Source: Oreocharis arfaki
Lineage: Eukaryota; Chordata; Aves; Passeriformes; Paramythiidae
NCBI GenBank assembly: GCA_013398015.1
Contig: VZRR01004499.1
Location: 611,611 to 675,610 of the forward strand
Reading direction: 5' to 3'
DNA length: 64,000 nucleotides
A model generated the notes under the pieces. The model was not told the origin of the DNA and ran no database searches. It saw nothing but the letters and a program-made list of their open reading frames with translations. Below are positions 12,501 to 23,158 of the stretch, in pieces. Positions within the stretch are counted from its first letter, which is position 1. Every line of letters starts with the position of its first letter. The translations under genes were made by a program, and so were the position numbers.

Positions 12501-14834
12501 GAGTGTGATCCTTCTGAGAAGTCCAGTTCCACCCTCCGCCACCTTCTTAACTAGCACTTGGTAGTCGTTTTGACCTGTGGCTTACCTGAAAATAGTTTCC
12601 AATCTGAAGATAATACCTTTTCCTCCGACCTACACACACCCGCACACATGCACGCACATGCATACACACACACATACACATGCGCACAGGTTTTCCTGTT
12701 CCTGTGGAAACCCGCTGGAAAGTGTTTACATGCCAACCATGACTGAGATAACTTTTCCATGAAAATGTAAGGCAATTTTTATGTCATCGGAGAATGGTGC
12801 AAAGGCTTCGTTGTTTGCATGGGATGTAATCCGCTTACCTGAGCAGTAGTCTTGTAAAGCATGTTTTGCCTTCCCCATTGAAGAGCAGCAGCACCATGTC
12901 CTGCATTTCAGGACAGAGCCCTGATGGGGACATATCTCCCCTGTCCTGGAATAATCAGGGTGTGAATGTGAGTAGCATTGCATTCTCTGTCTTGGGGTAT
13001 TAATCTGGGCTATGTTAAACATTACTATTTCATAGAGAGAGGATAGGAAAGATTAGAGCAGCCTTCATTGTAAGGCCATGATATATTCCAGCATCCCTGG
13101 TATTTGTTTGATTCATCATAAAAAATTTATTTTCCAAAGCCCAGATATTTTTTCAGTTGCCACACTTGGTCTAAATTAAATGTCTCCACCTTGTTTGCTC
13201 TTTTTAACTTAAAGAGAATGTGCTGCTATCAAAAGGGGTTGATCTTTATTTTCACAATGCTACTCAGTTGCCTACTCCACATTTTTTGCTGTTGTATACC
13301 AGTTTGACTTACTTGAAAATTAGGACTGTGAAAAATGGCATGAAGACAAAGGCTTATTCTTCAGAAGTATCTCCATGATACCTTAGCTGTTTCTCCTGGC
13401 GAGCTGACTGCAGTTTTGTGTGTTGCATTCTGAGAATTTCTTTTCAAATTCCCCAAAGAGTGCTGGCAATAACATAGCATAAAAACTAGCATATAAGCTC
13501 TGGGAGCTGTGATTTTTCTTATTTGTGCAAGTGCCCAAGAGGGCACAAGCAGCAGTAACAGAATGTGGACCAAACACCTACCTGACCTTACTCCTTCCCA
13601 CAGGGTCCACTCAAAAGGTAGCTCTTTTCAGTGAGTTGACAGTGCAGCGGGCACAAATTAACTGTCCTAAGAAGAGTATCCACATATACAGAATGCATTC
13701 TGAAAGCTCAGGGATTTAGTATTCCTGCCTGCTTGACTTTTACTCAAGAATTTGTGAGGAGAAGATCTTGCTTTCTATCTTAGTCACCCCATGGAAATTG
13801 CATACTCTTGTACTAGCTTACTATCTCACCTTGTTTAGCTTTTTTTTTCTCTTTTTTTTTTAATGAGAAGTAAGAGAAGATAAATGAATGATTTAGCTTA
13901 CAGAGAAGAAATAGAAGGCAGAGACTTGAGGCTGGTTTTAGTAGGGCTCCAATTGCCTATACTCTCTGCCTTTCTAGTGAAATAGATTAATGTGAGATGT
14001 GCCCTTCTAAAGAAAAAATAAACTTCAATTTTGACAATCACTCTATACCTCTGAGACAGAGAACATTTGAGATCATGATTACATCAGTTTTTCTTGACTT
14101 ACTCGTTGTGAAAAGTTAGGTTGTACAGAGCTCATTTCCAAAAAGAAACCTCACAAACAAACAAACAAAAACCCACCCCAAAACAAAAAAAGACCTGAGC
14201 AGTCTTTTGCAGCAAGGAAAGAAGTTGTGTCTTTATAGGTGGTGCAATATCCCTACTGTAGCATAAGCAAATTGAACTGCAAATAATTCCTGTCTTCAGT
14301 TTCTTTTCTTCTGGAGCCCTCATTGATTAAGTATCAGCAGTCAAAATGCACAAGAAATGTACAAGCATGAGAATTTATATCTTAGCTCTTCATCTTAGGT
14401 GGACTAACAGATTAATCCTCAGAATATGGTATTTATAGTTCATCTATTATAGCTGTTAAACAGTACAGATTAGCTAGTAAACAGTGGCAGATTCAGTATT
14501 TCTGAAGTGCTCAGAAGTTTGAGGTGGTTCTTTGTACTTGTTTTCTATTTTCTCCTAATGTGAGGGAAAAAAAGTATTAAATTCTGTTTCATGTTGTGCC
14601 AGAAAAGCAACTATTTTTCCTGATATGAGTGTAAGCCTCTATGGAGACACTGATTTTGTGATGTTTGCTAGAAGGAGTGACTAACTTGTGGCATTGGCAG
14701 ATGGAGTTTGCTATAAGCTGCTGTTTATAAACAAAATAGTTGTGGGTGAAATGTCACCATATGTTTGTATTGTTTATATAAATGTGAAACACACCATAAT
14801 TTCCTCTGTTTGAAAAAATTTTACTGTGAAAATT
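9562..14834 (+). other. SLC24A2 intron, first part
   Basis: About 5.3 kb of intron before the first CR1 fragment. A CA/CG-type microsatellite lies at 12630-12688. No exon or known repeat family recognised. Several short ORFs (for example 12039-12455 on +) show no protein-like character. Confidence 0.55.
12630..12688 (+). repeat. Imperfect (CA)n microsatellite
   Basis: An alternating purine/pyrimidine stretch of ACAC, GCAC, ATGCAC and ACATAC units, about 60 nt long and interrupted. Both strands are open in several frames here, which produces spurious histidine/threonine-rich ORFs. Confidence 0.85.
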
Positions 14835-15058
14835 GGATAGATTTAGATTAGATACTAGGAAGAAATTGTTTACTGCGGGTGTGGTGTGGTACTGGAATAG
14901 GTTGCCCAGAAAAGTTGTGGATGCCCCAACTGGAAATGTTCGCCAGGCTGGGTGGGGCTTTGAGCAACCTGCTCTAGTGGAAGGCGTCCCTGTCCATGTC
15001 AGGGGGTTGGAACTAGATGATCTTTAAGGTCCCTTCCAACCCAAACCATCCCATGTGT
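14835..15058 (+). mobile_element. CR1 LINE 3' end, short fragment
   Basis: The typical 3' end of a CR1 in sense orientation. It starts with an AGATTTAGATTAGATACTAG-type sequence, continues with the 'ggaagaaattgtttactg' block and 'ggaataggttgcccag', and ends with 'ggtcccttccaacccaaacc'. Only the terminal ~220 bp are present (strong 5' truncation). It lies in the sense direction within the SLC24A2 intron. Confidence 0.92.
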
Positions 15059-15769
15059 CTAAAACAGTCCCGAGCAAACCAGTAAGCGCTTTCTTCCTTG
15101 GGTTTACACGTAAGTATTTGATAGATGTTCTTGCATAAAGAACTGTGAAATATGGAGCATCCATAATTTTTGTACCAATTTTTTTTTTATTGTTTTAATG
15201 ATTTAAATAAAAGAAGAGTTGAAGTAGCAAGAATAGAGTTTTGAATGTATGTAGATTTGTTTAAAAGAGTATTTGTTACAGATGTATGTAAGAGAACACC
15301 AAGCAGGATAACACTTCTAGTCTCATTTCTTAAGATTCAAAGAGGACATTTTCCTAATAGAACATTAATTTCCTTATCAATAACAATAACAATAAAACAT
15401 AGCAGGGGGTACCACAATTATCCCATCTAGGCATTAGTGTATATTTGATATTCAGCACTGCAAACGTCTCTGTAACAAAAAGACAGCATCAAACATCAGC
15501 AAGAAAAAATGAGGATCCAATGCATAAAGAGTAATAAGAATTATGACAGCTAGTAAGAATTTCATAGAAACACAGTAATGACTGTTATATGCAAAGATCT
15601 AATGCAGCTACGTCTAAATCTTTCATGACTGGTTAAGGGATGAGAGGCACAAGTACGTCATTCTGTATTCTTCCAGTTGCAGAACATGATGAGGGAAGAA
15701 ACAGGAAAAGAATAACTGGCTCCAAGAGTGGTGTCACCATCAGAATTTTAGGGGTTTTCATCATTTAGG
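15059..15769 (+). other. Intronic sequence between two CR1 elements
   Basis: AT-rich with no recognised element. A short A/C-rich stretch (AATAACAATAACAATAAAAC) lies near 15379-15400. Confidence 0.5.
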
Positions 15770-16194
15770 GCTTAAACAAGACTGGGCCTGCTGATGGCAG
15801 ACAGGGTAGACCTGTGTCAAAGCGGCAAAAGGATCAGAGTAAGCAGGGCTCATTGAAAGAGCCTTAAACTGGGTTAGAAAGAAGAAAGGGAAGGAACCAG
15901 GAGTGCTAGAGATAAGCCTAGGAGTGGCACATCAATGTTTGAGGAACATTGTGCTAGTGAGGCCCTTCAGTCTGAGCCATGGTGCGCTGAATACACCAGA
16001 GCACATTTGAAATGTCCCTGCGCTATTTCACACAGCACCTTCACCACCTCAGTGGAGGTAGTGAATCAAGACCCATATACAGCTGCAAAGACCTAAGTAT
16101 CATCAATCCATTAGAAACAATGGAAGCACCTGAGAACAGTCACATAGTAATTAAGGCTCCTCCCCCCCAAAATGTGACAGCACTGATAGCCCAA

Positions 16195-16296
16195 CTAAAG
16201 TGTATCTATGCCAATGCACGCAGCATGCGCAACAAACAGGAGGGGCTGGAAGCCATTGAGCAGATGGAAAACTATGATGTAATTGCAGTAACATAA
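16195..16296 (+). pseudogene. CR1 ORF2 start, endonuclease domain remnant
   Basis: Reads LKCIYANARSMRNKQEGLEA, then IEQMENYDVIAVT, then a stop. This is the start of the apurinic-type endonuclease domain of CR1 ORF2 (consensus MGNKQEELE...YD.I.ITET). The stop codon falls just before the catalytic Glu motif, so the domain is cut off. Confidence 0.8.
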
Positions 16297-17637
16297 ACAT
16301 AGTGGGATTACTTACACAACCAGAGTGATGCAATAGATGGCTATACACTCTTCGGAAGGGTAAGGCAAGGAAGGAGAGATGGTATGGTAACCCTGTATGT
16401 TACGGAGTGTTTGGCTTTCTAGAGCTTGATGATGGTGATAAAAGGGTTGAGTATTTATGGGTAAGACCAAGATCAATATCGTGGTGGGAGTTTAGTATAG
16501 ATTATCCAATCAGTTCAAAGAGGAAGACAAAAATATACCATAAGCAGCTGGAGGAAATCTTACAGTTCCTGGACATTTTTCTTCTGGAACCCTTCAATGC
16601 ACCAGATACCTGCTAGAAATACAACACAGTAGAAAGGGAACAGTCTAGGAGGTTTCTGAACTGTGTGAAACGTGCCTTGATATTCCTGACACAGTGGGTG
16701 AAGGAGCCAGCCAGGGAAGGTGCCCAGCTGGACCTGCTGCTTGTGTACAGAGGATTAGTGGGAGATGTGGTAGTCAGAGGCCGTCTTGGGCACAGAGACC
16801 ACGAAAGGAGAGCTTTCTGTTCTCAGAGCTGTAAGGAGGGCGGTCAGCAGAACTGCCAGAACTGCTGCCTAGGACTTCCAGGGGGCAGACTTTGGTCTGT
16901 TTATAGGACAGATTAATAGAGTTCCTTGAGACGTTGTCCCAAGGGGACAAGGGAGTGCAGGAAGGCTGAACATTCTTCGATAAAAAAATCTTAAAGGTGC
17001 AGCAGCAGGCTGTCCCCATGTGCTGGAAGAAGAGCTGTCTGGGAAGAAGACTGGCCTGGCTGAACAGAGCTTTGGCTGAACCCAGGAGGAAAAGGAGAGT
17101 TTATGACCTTTGGAAGAAGGGGCAGGCAGCTCAGGAGGACTACAAGGATATCGTGAGGTTATACATGGAGAAAATTAGATGGGCCAAAGCCCACCTGGAA
17201 CTTAATTTGGCTTCTGCAGTTAAAGACATTGAAAGGTGTTTCTAGAAATGAAAGGTGTTCTAGAAAGATGTTAGCAACATTAGAAGGAGGGCTAAGGACA
17301 GTCTCCATCCTTTCTTGGCTACAGTGGGAAAAGTTGTGACAAGGAATACAAGAAAAAAGCTGAGGTATGGAATGCCTTTCTTGCCTCTTTCTTTAACAGC
17401 AAAATTGGCTGTCATCAGGGTCAATCAGACTCCTGGGCTGGAAGGCAGGGATGGGGAGCAGAATGAAGCCCCCATAATGCAAGGGCAAATGGTCAGTGAC
17501 CTGCTACACTGCTTAACTCACCCAGGTCTCTGAGACTGGATGGGATCCCCCCAAGGGTACTGAGGGTGCTGATGGAAGTGCTCACAAGCCACTCTGCATC
17601 ATTCACCAGCAGTCCTGGCTAACTAGGGAGGTCCCAG

Positions 17638-18018
17638 TTGGAGTTGGCAAATGTGATGCCCATCTATGGGAAGGGTGGGAAGGAGGATCCAGAGAACTAC
17701 AGGCCTATCAGTCTGACCTCAGTGCCAGGGATGGTCATGAAGCAGATCACCCTGAGTGCCATCACACTGTCCTGTGTGCAGGACATCAAGGGGATTGGGC
17801 CCCACCAGCCAGGGTTTGTCAAAGGCAGGGCCTGCTTGACCAACCTGATCTCCTTCTATGACAGATTGACTTGCTTAGTAAATGAGGGAAAGGCTGTGGA
17901 CGTTTTCTACCTGGACCTTAGTAATGAATTTGACACCTTTTCCCACATCATTCCTCTAGAGATAATGGCTTTCCATGGTGTGGATGGGTGGACTGGGTGT
18001 GGATGGTTCACTGGGTAA
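17638..18018 (+). pseudogene. CR1 ORF2 remnant, reverse transcriptase domain
   Basis: The frame contains VMPIYGKGGKEDPENYRPIS, the RT entry motif with NYRPISL. It then has QPGFVKGRACLTNLISFYDR and FYLDLSNEFDTF, where the family usually reads YLDFSKAFDT (first catalytic Asp of the palm). The next palm motif, normally FADDTKL, survives at about 18180 in another frame as FSDDTKLG, with an A-to-S change. The frame is broken at 18018. It is part of the CR1 at 15770-19430. Confidence 0.85.
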
Positions 18019-18237
18019 AAAACCGAGTGGATGACCAGGCCCAGAGAGTGGTGGTGAATGGAGGTAAATCCAGCCGTCAGTCACTGGTGGTGTTTTCCAG
18101 GGCTCTGTACCGGGGCCAATCCTGCTTAATGTCTTTATTGATAATTTCCATGAGGGGATCAAGTATACCCTGAGTCAGTTTTCAGATGACACAAAGTTGG
18201 GTTGGAGTGTTGATCTTCTGGGAGGTAGGAAGGCTCT

Positions 18238-18814
18238 TCAGAGAGGTCTGGGCAGGCTGGATCCGTGGGCTGAGACCCGTGGTGTGAGGTTCAGTAAAGC
18301 CAACTGCTGGGGCCTGCCCTTGGGTCACAACAACCCCCTGGAACAATGCTACAGGCTGCGGGGAAGAGTGGATGAAAACTTCATGGTGGGAAAGGATCTG
18401 AGGGTCATTTAGTCTAGATGACATCCAGAGGTGCCTTTCTGTCGCCTTCCAACCCTAACTATTCTATGATGCTCTGATTCTGTGCTGCCCAACAACAGCT
18501 AAACATGAGCCAGCTGTGTGCCCAGNTCAGAGAGGTCTGGGCAGGCTGGATCCGTGGGCTGAGACCCGTGGTGTGAGGTTCAGTAAAGCCAACTGCTGGG
18601 GCCTGCCCTTGGGTCACAACAACCCCCTGGAACAATGCTATAGGCTGCGGGGAAGAGTGGATGAAAACTTCATGGTGGGAAAGGACCTGAGGGTCATTTA
18701 GTCTAGATGACATCCAGAGGTGCCTTTCTGTCGCCTTCCAACCCTAGCTATTCTATGATGCTCTGATTCTGTGCTGCCCAACAACAGCTAAACATGAGCC
18801 AGCTGTGTGCCCAG
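18238..18814 (+). repeat. 288-bp direct duplication around a single N
   Basis: Copy 1 is 18238-18525 and copy 2 is 18527-18814, separated only by the N at 18526. I count about three differences by eye. The copies start and end exactly at the N, which points to an unmerged overlap between two contigs or haplotypes and not to biological tandem duplication. Confidence 0.88.
18410..18482 (+). mobile_element. Short CR1 3' tail nested inside a CR1
   Basis: In the middle of CR1 ORF2, at the point where the coding consensus would continue past 'gaaaaggacctgggggt', the sequence turns into a CR1-like 3' end ('tagatgacatccagaggtgc' ... 'ccaaccctaactattctatg'). It then resumes internal CR1 sequence ('aacatgagccagctgtgtgc'). 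The same tail is repeated at about 18700-18771 only because of the N-flanked duplication. Confidence 0.65.
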
Positions 18815-19430
18815 GTGGCCAAGAGGACCAGTGGCATCCTGGCTTGTATTAGCAATAGTGTGGCCAGCATGAACAGGGCAGTGATTGTACCCCTGTACCC
18901 CTGGCACTGGTGAGGTCACACCTTGAATTCTGTGTTCACTTTTGGGCCCCTCACTACAAGAAAGATATGGAATTGCTGGAGCATGTCCAAAGAAGGACAG
19001 TGGAGCTGGTGATGGGTCTGGAGTACAAATCCTGTGGGAAGCAGCTGAGTGAAGTGGGTTTTTCAGCCTAGAGAAAAGGAAGCTCAGGGGAGACCTTATT
19101 GCTCTCTACAATTGCCTGAAAGGAGAGTGTAGCCAGGCAGGGGCAGCCTCTTGTCCCAAGTAGCAAGTGACAGGACAAGAGGAAATGGCCTCAAGTTGTG
19201 TCAGAGAAGGTTTAGATAAGATATTGCAAAAATTCCTTCATAGAAAGGGTTATCAAGCATCGGATCAGTTATCAAGCAGGAAAGTGGTTGTGTCATTCAC
19301 ACAAGTATTTAGAATATGTGTAGGTGTGGTGCTTGGGGACATGGTTTAGTGATGGAGTGTTAGGTTTATGGTTGGACTTGATGATCTAAAGTGGCTTTTC
19401 CAGCCTAAATATTGCTATGATTCCATGAAT

Positions 19431-22310
19431 TTGTAGAAGATGAAAAAATATGGCATATTTGAATACTTAGTCTCTGAACACCCATGTCTAACGATTGCAA
19501 GCTACTGGTGTAAACTGGCCTTTGTTCTGACTTAATACAGCAGTTTCTCTCTAATGGATTATCTTCAGAGTTCATCATATCAGATGATGGCAGCTCTCCT
19601 GTATGTCCAGTCCAGTATCATTAAAGTTAATTAGCTACAGTGTTGTAGCAAGGAATGAGTTTTGGAGTGTAGATGTGTAGGTAGTAGCACTTAAGCTGCC
19701 CTAAAGAAATGGAGACCTCTGCACAGTGCTGGTAGATGGGTCATAAAGTGAGCAGAATATTCTTCACTTCTGTTGGAGCATGTGGGGGTCAAGGCAGATA
19801 TCAGAAGTTGTCTAAGATGGTACCATCGTATGTGTTTAGGCAATTGAATTCCTGGGTATGTATCATGTTATAATTACAATTTCTTCTTAGCATTGCAGAA
19901 TATAATCTTAATGAACATTGCAAGTACAGAGCTTTCATCATACAGACTAAAATAAATCAAAACTATAGTTTCAGGATTAGTTTATACAAACTGTGATAGT
20001 GTACATTCAGTATGTACATGGCTGGAGCCACAGACAGTGCAATCTCTGCCGTGAATCTGTGCTGAGTCATTTTCTGTCACTGCTGCTTAGTCCACAGCGT
20101 GACACTCACATTTGTGTGGTTTTAGAGCTGCCAAGATTATTTCCCATTCATCTCTTCAACTTCAGTGGATAATTTAGTATTGCTTTGAAATTCATGGAAG
20201 CTAGATCTACAAATACTTTGAACTTTATTATTTCCACTGAGTTTTGGAAGGTCAGCATTGAAAATCAGATGCCAAATCCAATTAGCAAAATATGAAATGA
20301 ATATCCAATCTGTAACATCTGTAATGTACCTTGTAGTTAAACTAGCAAGAAGGTTTTGCCTTCACTGTGAGCTTGTGTTAGGCCTTATATTTTGGGGATA
20401 GTTGTCTTGGGGAATGGGATAATGTAGGACAACTGGAAGGTGAAAAGATCTCGAACAGATAGCTGAAGGTTTCTCAGGAGACATCTGGCAATCTCCAAAA
20501 GCAATTCTTTGTGGTTCTTTGCTACAGCCACGCATGTTTCCTCTGTGCTCGTGCACACCCAGAGGTGTTTGACACAGACACGAGAATAGAACAAGGCCCA
20601 GTGTTGAACTACAGTGCGTACTGGTACAGTATTGCGGGAACCAACATAGGCATTACTGTCTAGATATTTTTAAGACTCATGTGCAAACTCAGACAAATGT
20701 AAAGTTTTGTTGTGATTAAATGTAATTGTTAATCATGGCTAATCTCTAGAGATGACAATTCAGGAAGTACTTTGCTATTCAATGCTGTTTATGCAGCAGT
20801 CACTTACAAAGCTTTATTCCAGCTGAGTTGGCTGATTGAATTACACAGAGGCCATTCAGAAAGAGTTACCTAGGCAACCCTTCAGCTGGTCCTTTTGTGC
20901 TTGGCTTTTATCTCAGTCATCATATTTCAAAGCTGAGCCTCTGTCTCAGGTTGATTTTCCCACCCCAACAGCATCTACCAGAATGAAAAGGAAATGGATT
21001 TGGTTTTGGGACGTAGCCTCACAAACTTCTCCAGCACAGTTCCCCTAAAGTCAGGCTTCAGTAGATTTGCAGCAATGAAGCATAGTATGTCCACTTCAGT
21101 GAAGAGCTGAAAGCTGAAGGCAAAAGCTAGTCTCTTAAGCTGCTCAGGAGCCTCTAAAATACTCTGTTTACAGGTTGTGCCTATATATTTTTTAAATTTT
21201 TAAAATTATTATAACCATTATGACCTGTTCACTTTACTGTTGTCCTACAGTCATGCAGCTTGGGAGTTTCACAAAGTATATAGGTTAATAAAATATTGTC
21301 CTCTGTTGACATCAACATGTAACTCAAAAGTGGCTGCAACTTGTCAATGTGTCAAGATGTGAATAGGAATTTGCTTCCAGTCCATTGGTTTCAGGTGATA
21401 CCTTCATAATGAAAGATCCCAAGCTAAGAGCTGAGCGTGATTCTGTAGGTACTGATCAGTTCAGATAGTTGAACAATTCAGGAGTTCACGATAGTGGAAT
21501 AATCAAGACGAGTTCTTCAAAATTAGCAGTAAGTAGAAAATGTTATTAACAATATCAACATATGGTGACATTTCATCAATAACTCTTTTGCTTAGAAAAA
21601 AACAACCAGTGTGGTCATTTAAATGATTGCTTCATATAGCATTGTCATAAGGTTTATGTAAGCAATCTTAATATAGGGCAATAACTGAAAAGAAACCTAT
21701 TATAAATCTATAGGAGGAGTAACATGCATACTGTGGAGATGTCTCAATATTATCTTTTTTTCAAAAATAAAACCCAAGAACACTACATGAAGAAGTCATT
21801 GTAAATCACTCATGTTCTCAAACAGATTTCACCAGGTGCTCTTTTTCAGACCTTTTTAGCTTTCATTGAGCTCTCTAGAAGTCTTTCCAGTTTTAACAGG
21901 GTTTGCATTACTCACATCTATGTGAAAGTATTGGTCAGGCCATTCTTTCAGTTGCCTGGTTCTGCAATTTACGTGCAGTTCTGGAGACATCACCTACCTA
22001 TGTTAACAGTTTAAAAGTTATTTTAATACATGCATGCAAAAGGCTGAGTCACGCCCACTATACTTGCTCCATTTTGCTAGCAGAAGCAGTCTAAGGAAAG
22101 AGAAGTGTGTGGCAGCCAAATGTTTTCTGTCATGGGAGAGGGTTCCTATACACCTACTCTATAATAGGGATGACAGGTGGGCAGCTTACACATAAATGGA
22201 GACGAGAGACCAATGAGAAAATCAGCAAAATGAATTGGAGCGGAGTGTCTTTAGTTTTAGCACCAAGTTGTTAAAAACACTGCTGTGTTGTGACTGGTCT
22301 AAACACAACA
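19431..22310 (+). other. SLC24A2 intron
   Basis: About 2.9 kb without recognised exons or repeats. Short ORFs exist but none has protein character. An AT-rich stretch lies at 21185-21210. Confidence 0.5.
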
Positions 22311-22450
22311 GTCTTTGGGGAGAGACAAGGAGAAGCCTTTTCCTCATGTGGACAGTCTAACAGCGGTGTTGTGGCCCAGAGAAGCTGGGCCATCTCCATC
22401 CTTGTTGGTTTCACAGTTTCAGTGGGCAGAGCCCTGAGCAGCCCAGTCTG
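22310..22450 (+). mobile_element. Old CR1 3' fragment
   Basis: Degraded similarity to the CR1 3' region is seen in 'gtggcccagagaagctgggcc', 'tctccatccttgttgg' and 'agccctgagcagcccagtct', in the expected order on the + strand. The characteristic tail is lost, and divergence is clearly higher than in the other copies. Confidence 0.5.
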
Positions 22451-23026
22451 ACCCCAGCAGCTTAGCACTGAATTGTGCTGAATTGCCCTATTTTCCTGTG
22501 AAGAAGACAATACATACAAATATATAAGCATATGTATTTAATAGTAACTTTTTAATTCACTCACAAAAGCTTAAGTTAGCTATATGTATACATCCTATAT
22601 GCATGCATAAAGATGCACATCTATGCGTGCACAGGCACATATACACACACATTCTCTCTCTCGTCTGTGTGGCCAGGCTTCATGCAGCCCAGACGAGTCT
22701 TAACCCCTGACTGTACTAGCCCACAGCCCCAGGGAGAGCCATGGGAACACTTGTCAGAGACACCCTGTGCATCCCAAGGGACCAGCCACACTGTCAACAA
22801 ATGGACATCCTCAGGCAGCCTGTGCTGTAGGGATACCTCATGTCCAGCCACAAAGTCTTTTTGGTATGTCCTAGCTAACGTTGTTTGGTAGGTGTGGTGT
22901 TAATGCAATATTTTCAGATGCCGTAGTTCTCACTGAAACACAACACCGTCCTTGAACTCCTTTTAAAAGAATCCCTAACTTCATTCATCCACTATGATAA
23001 TCTGCTCACTGGAGCTTTTCTTACAG
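22451..23026 (+). other. SLC24A2 intron, end part
   Basis: Contains a CA/CT-rich low-complexity stretch at about 22612-22665 and ends with the acceptor GGAGCTTTTCTTACAG. Nothing else recognised. Confidence 0.5.
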
Positions 23027-23158
23027 AATGAAGAGGATGAGGAGGAACAGCCTCTCAGCCTGGCCTGGCCTGAAACTCGACGCAAGCAGGTCACCTATCT
23101 TTTAGTGTTACCCATTGTTTTTCCACTGTGGGCTACCCTGCCAGACGTCAGAAAACCT
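23027..23158 (+). CDS. SLC24A2: SLC24A2 coding exon d (end of loop, first membrane segment of second cluster)
   Basis: 132 nt in phase 0 on both sides, starting after CTTACAG and ending before GTAAGT. It reads NEEDEEEQPLSLAWPETRRK, then QVTYLLVLPIVFPLWATLPD, then VRKP. The acidic stretch EEDEEE followed by QPLSLAWP is the conserved end of the cytoplasmic loop in NCKX1/2. The following hydrophobic stretch is the first membrane segment of the second cluster. WPETRRKQ resembles NCKX1 as well as NCKX2, so this exon alone does not decide the paralog. It is 13.5 kb downstream of exon c, the longest intron visible here. Confidence 0.97.

Larger units (their letters stand above)
15770..19430 (+). mobile_element. 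CR1 LINE, nearly full-length in extent, inactive
   Basis: A sense-strand CR1. The region before ORF2 (about 15825-15985) has the 'gggctcattgaaagagcctt' and 'gagataagcctaggagtgg' blocks. ORF2 begins with 'ctaaagtgtatctatgccaa' at about 16195. RT segments are readable at 17638-18018. The 3' part from 18815 on (LTSGILACISNS-type region, then 'caagaaagatatggaattgc') ends in a tail near 19430 ('attgctatgattccatgaat'). ORF2 is broken by stops and frameshifts in every part, including TAA at about 16296. A single N with a 288-bp direct duplication lies at 18526, so the true length is probably about 290 bp less. A misplaced CR1 3' tail lies inside (see findings). Confidence 0.9.

Noticed and set aside
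12630..12688. Short CA-repeat frames as a coding region
   Set aside because: Microsatellite sequence is open in several frames by composition only.
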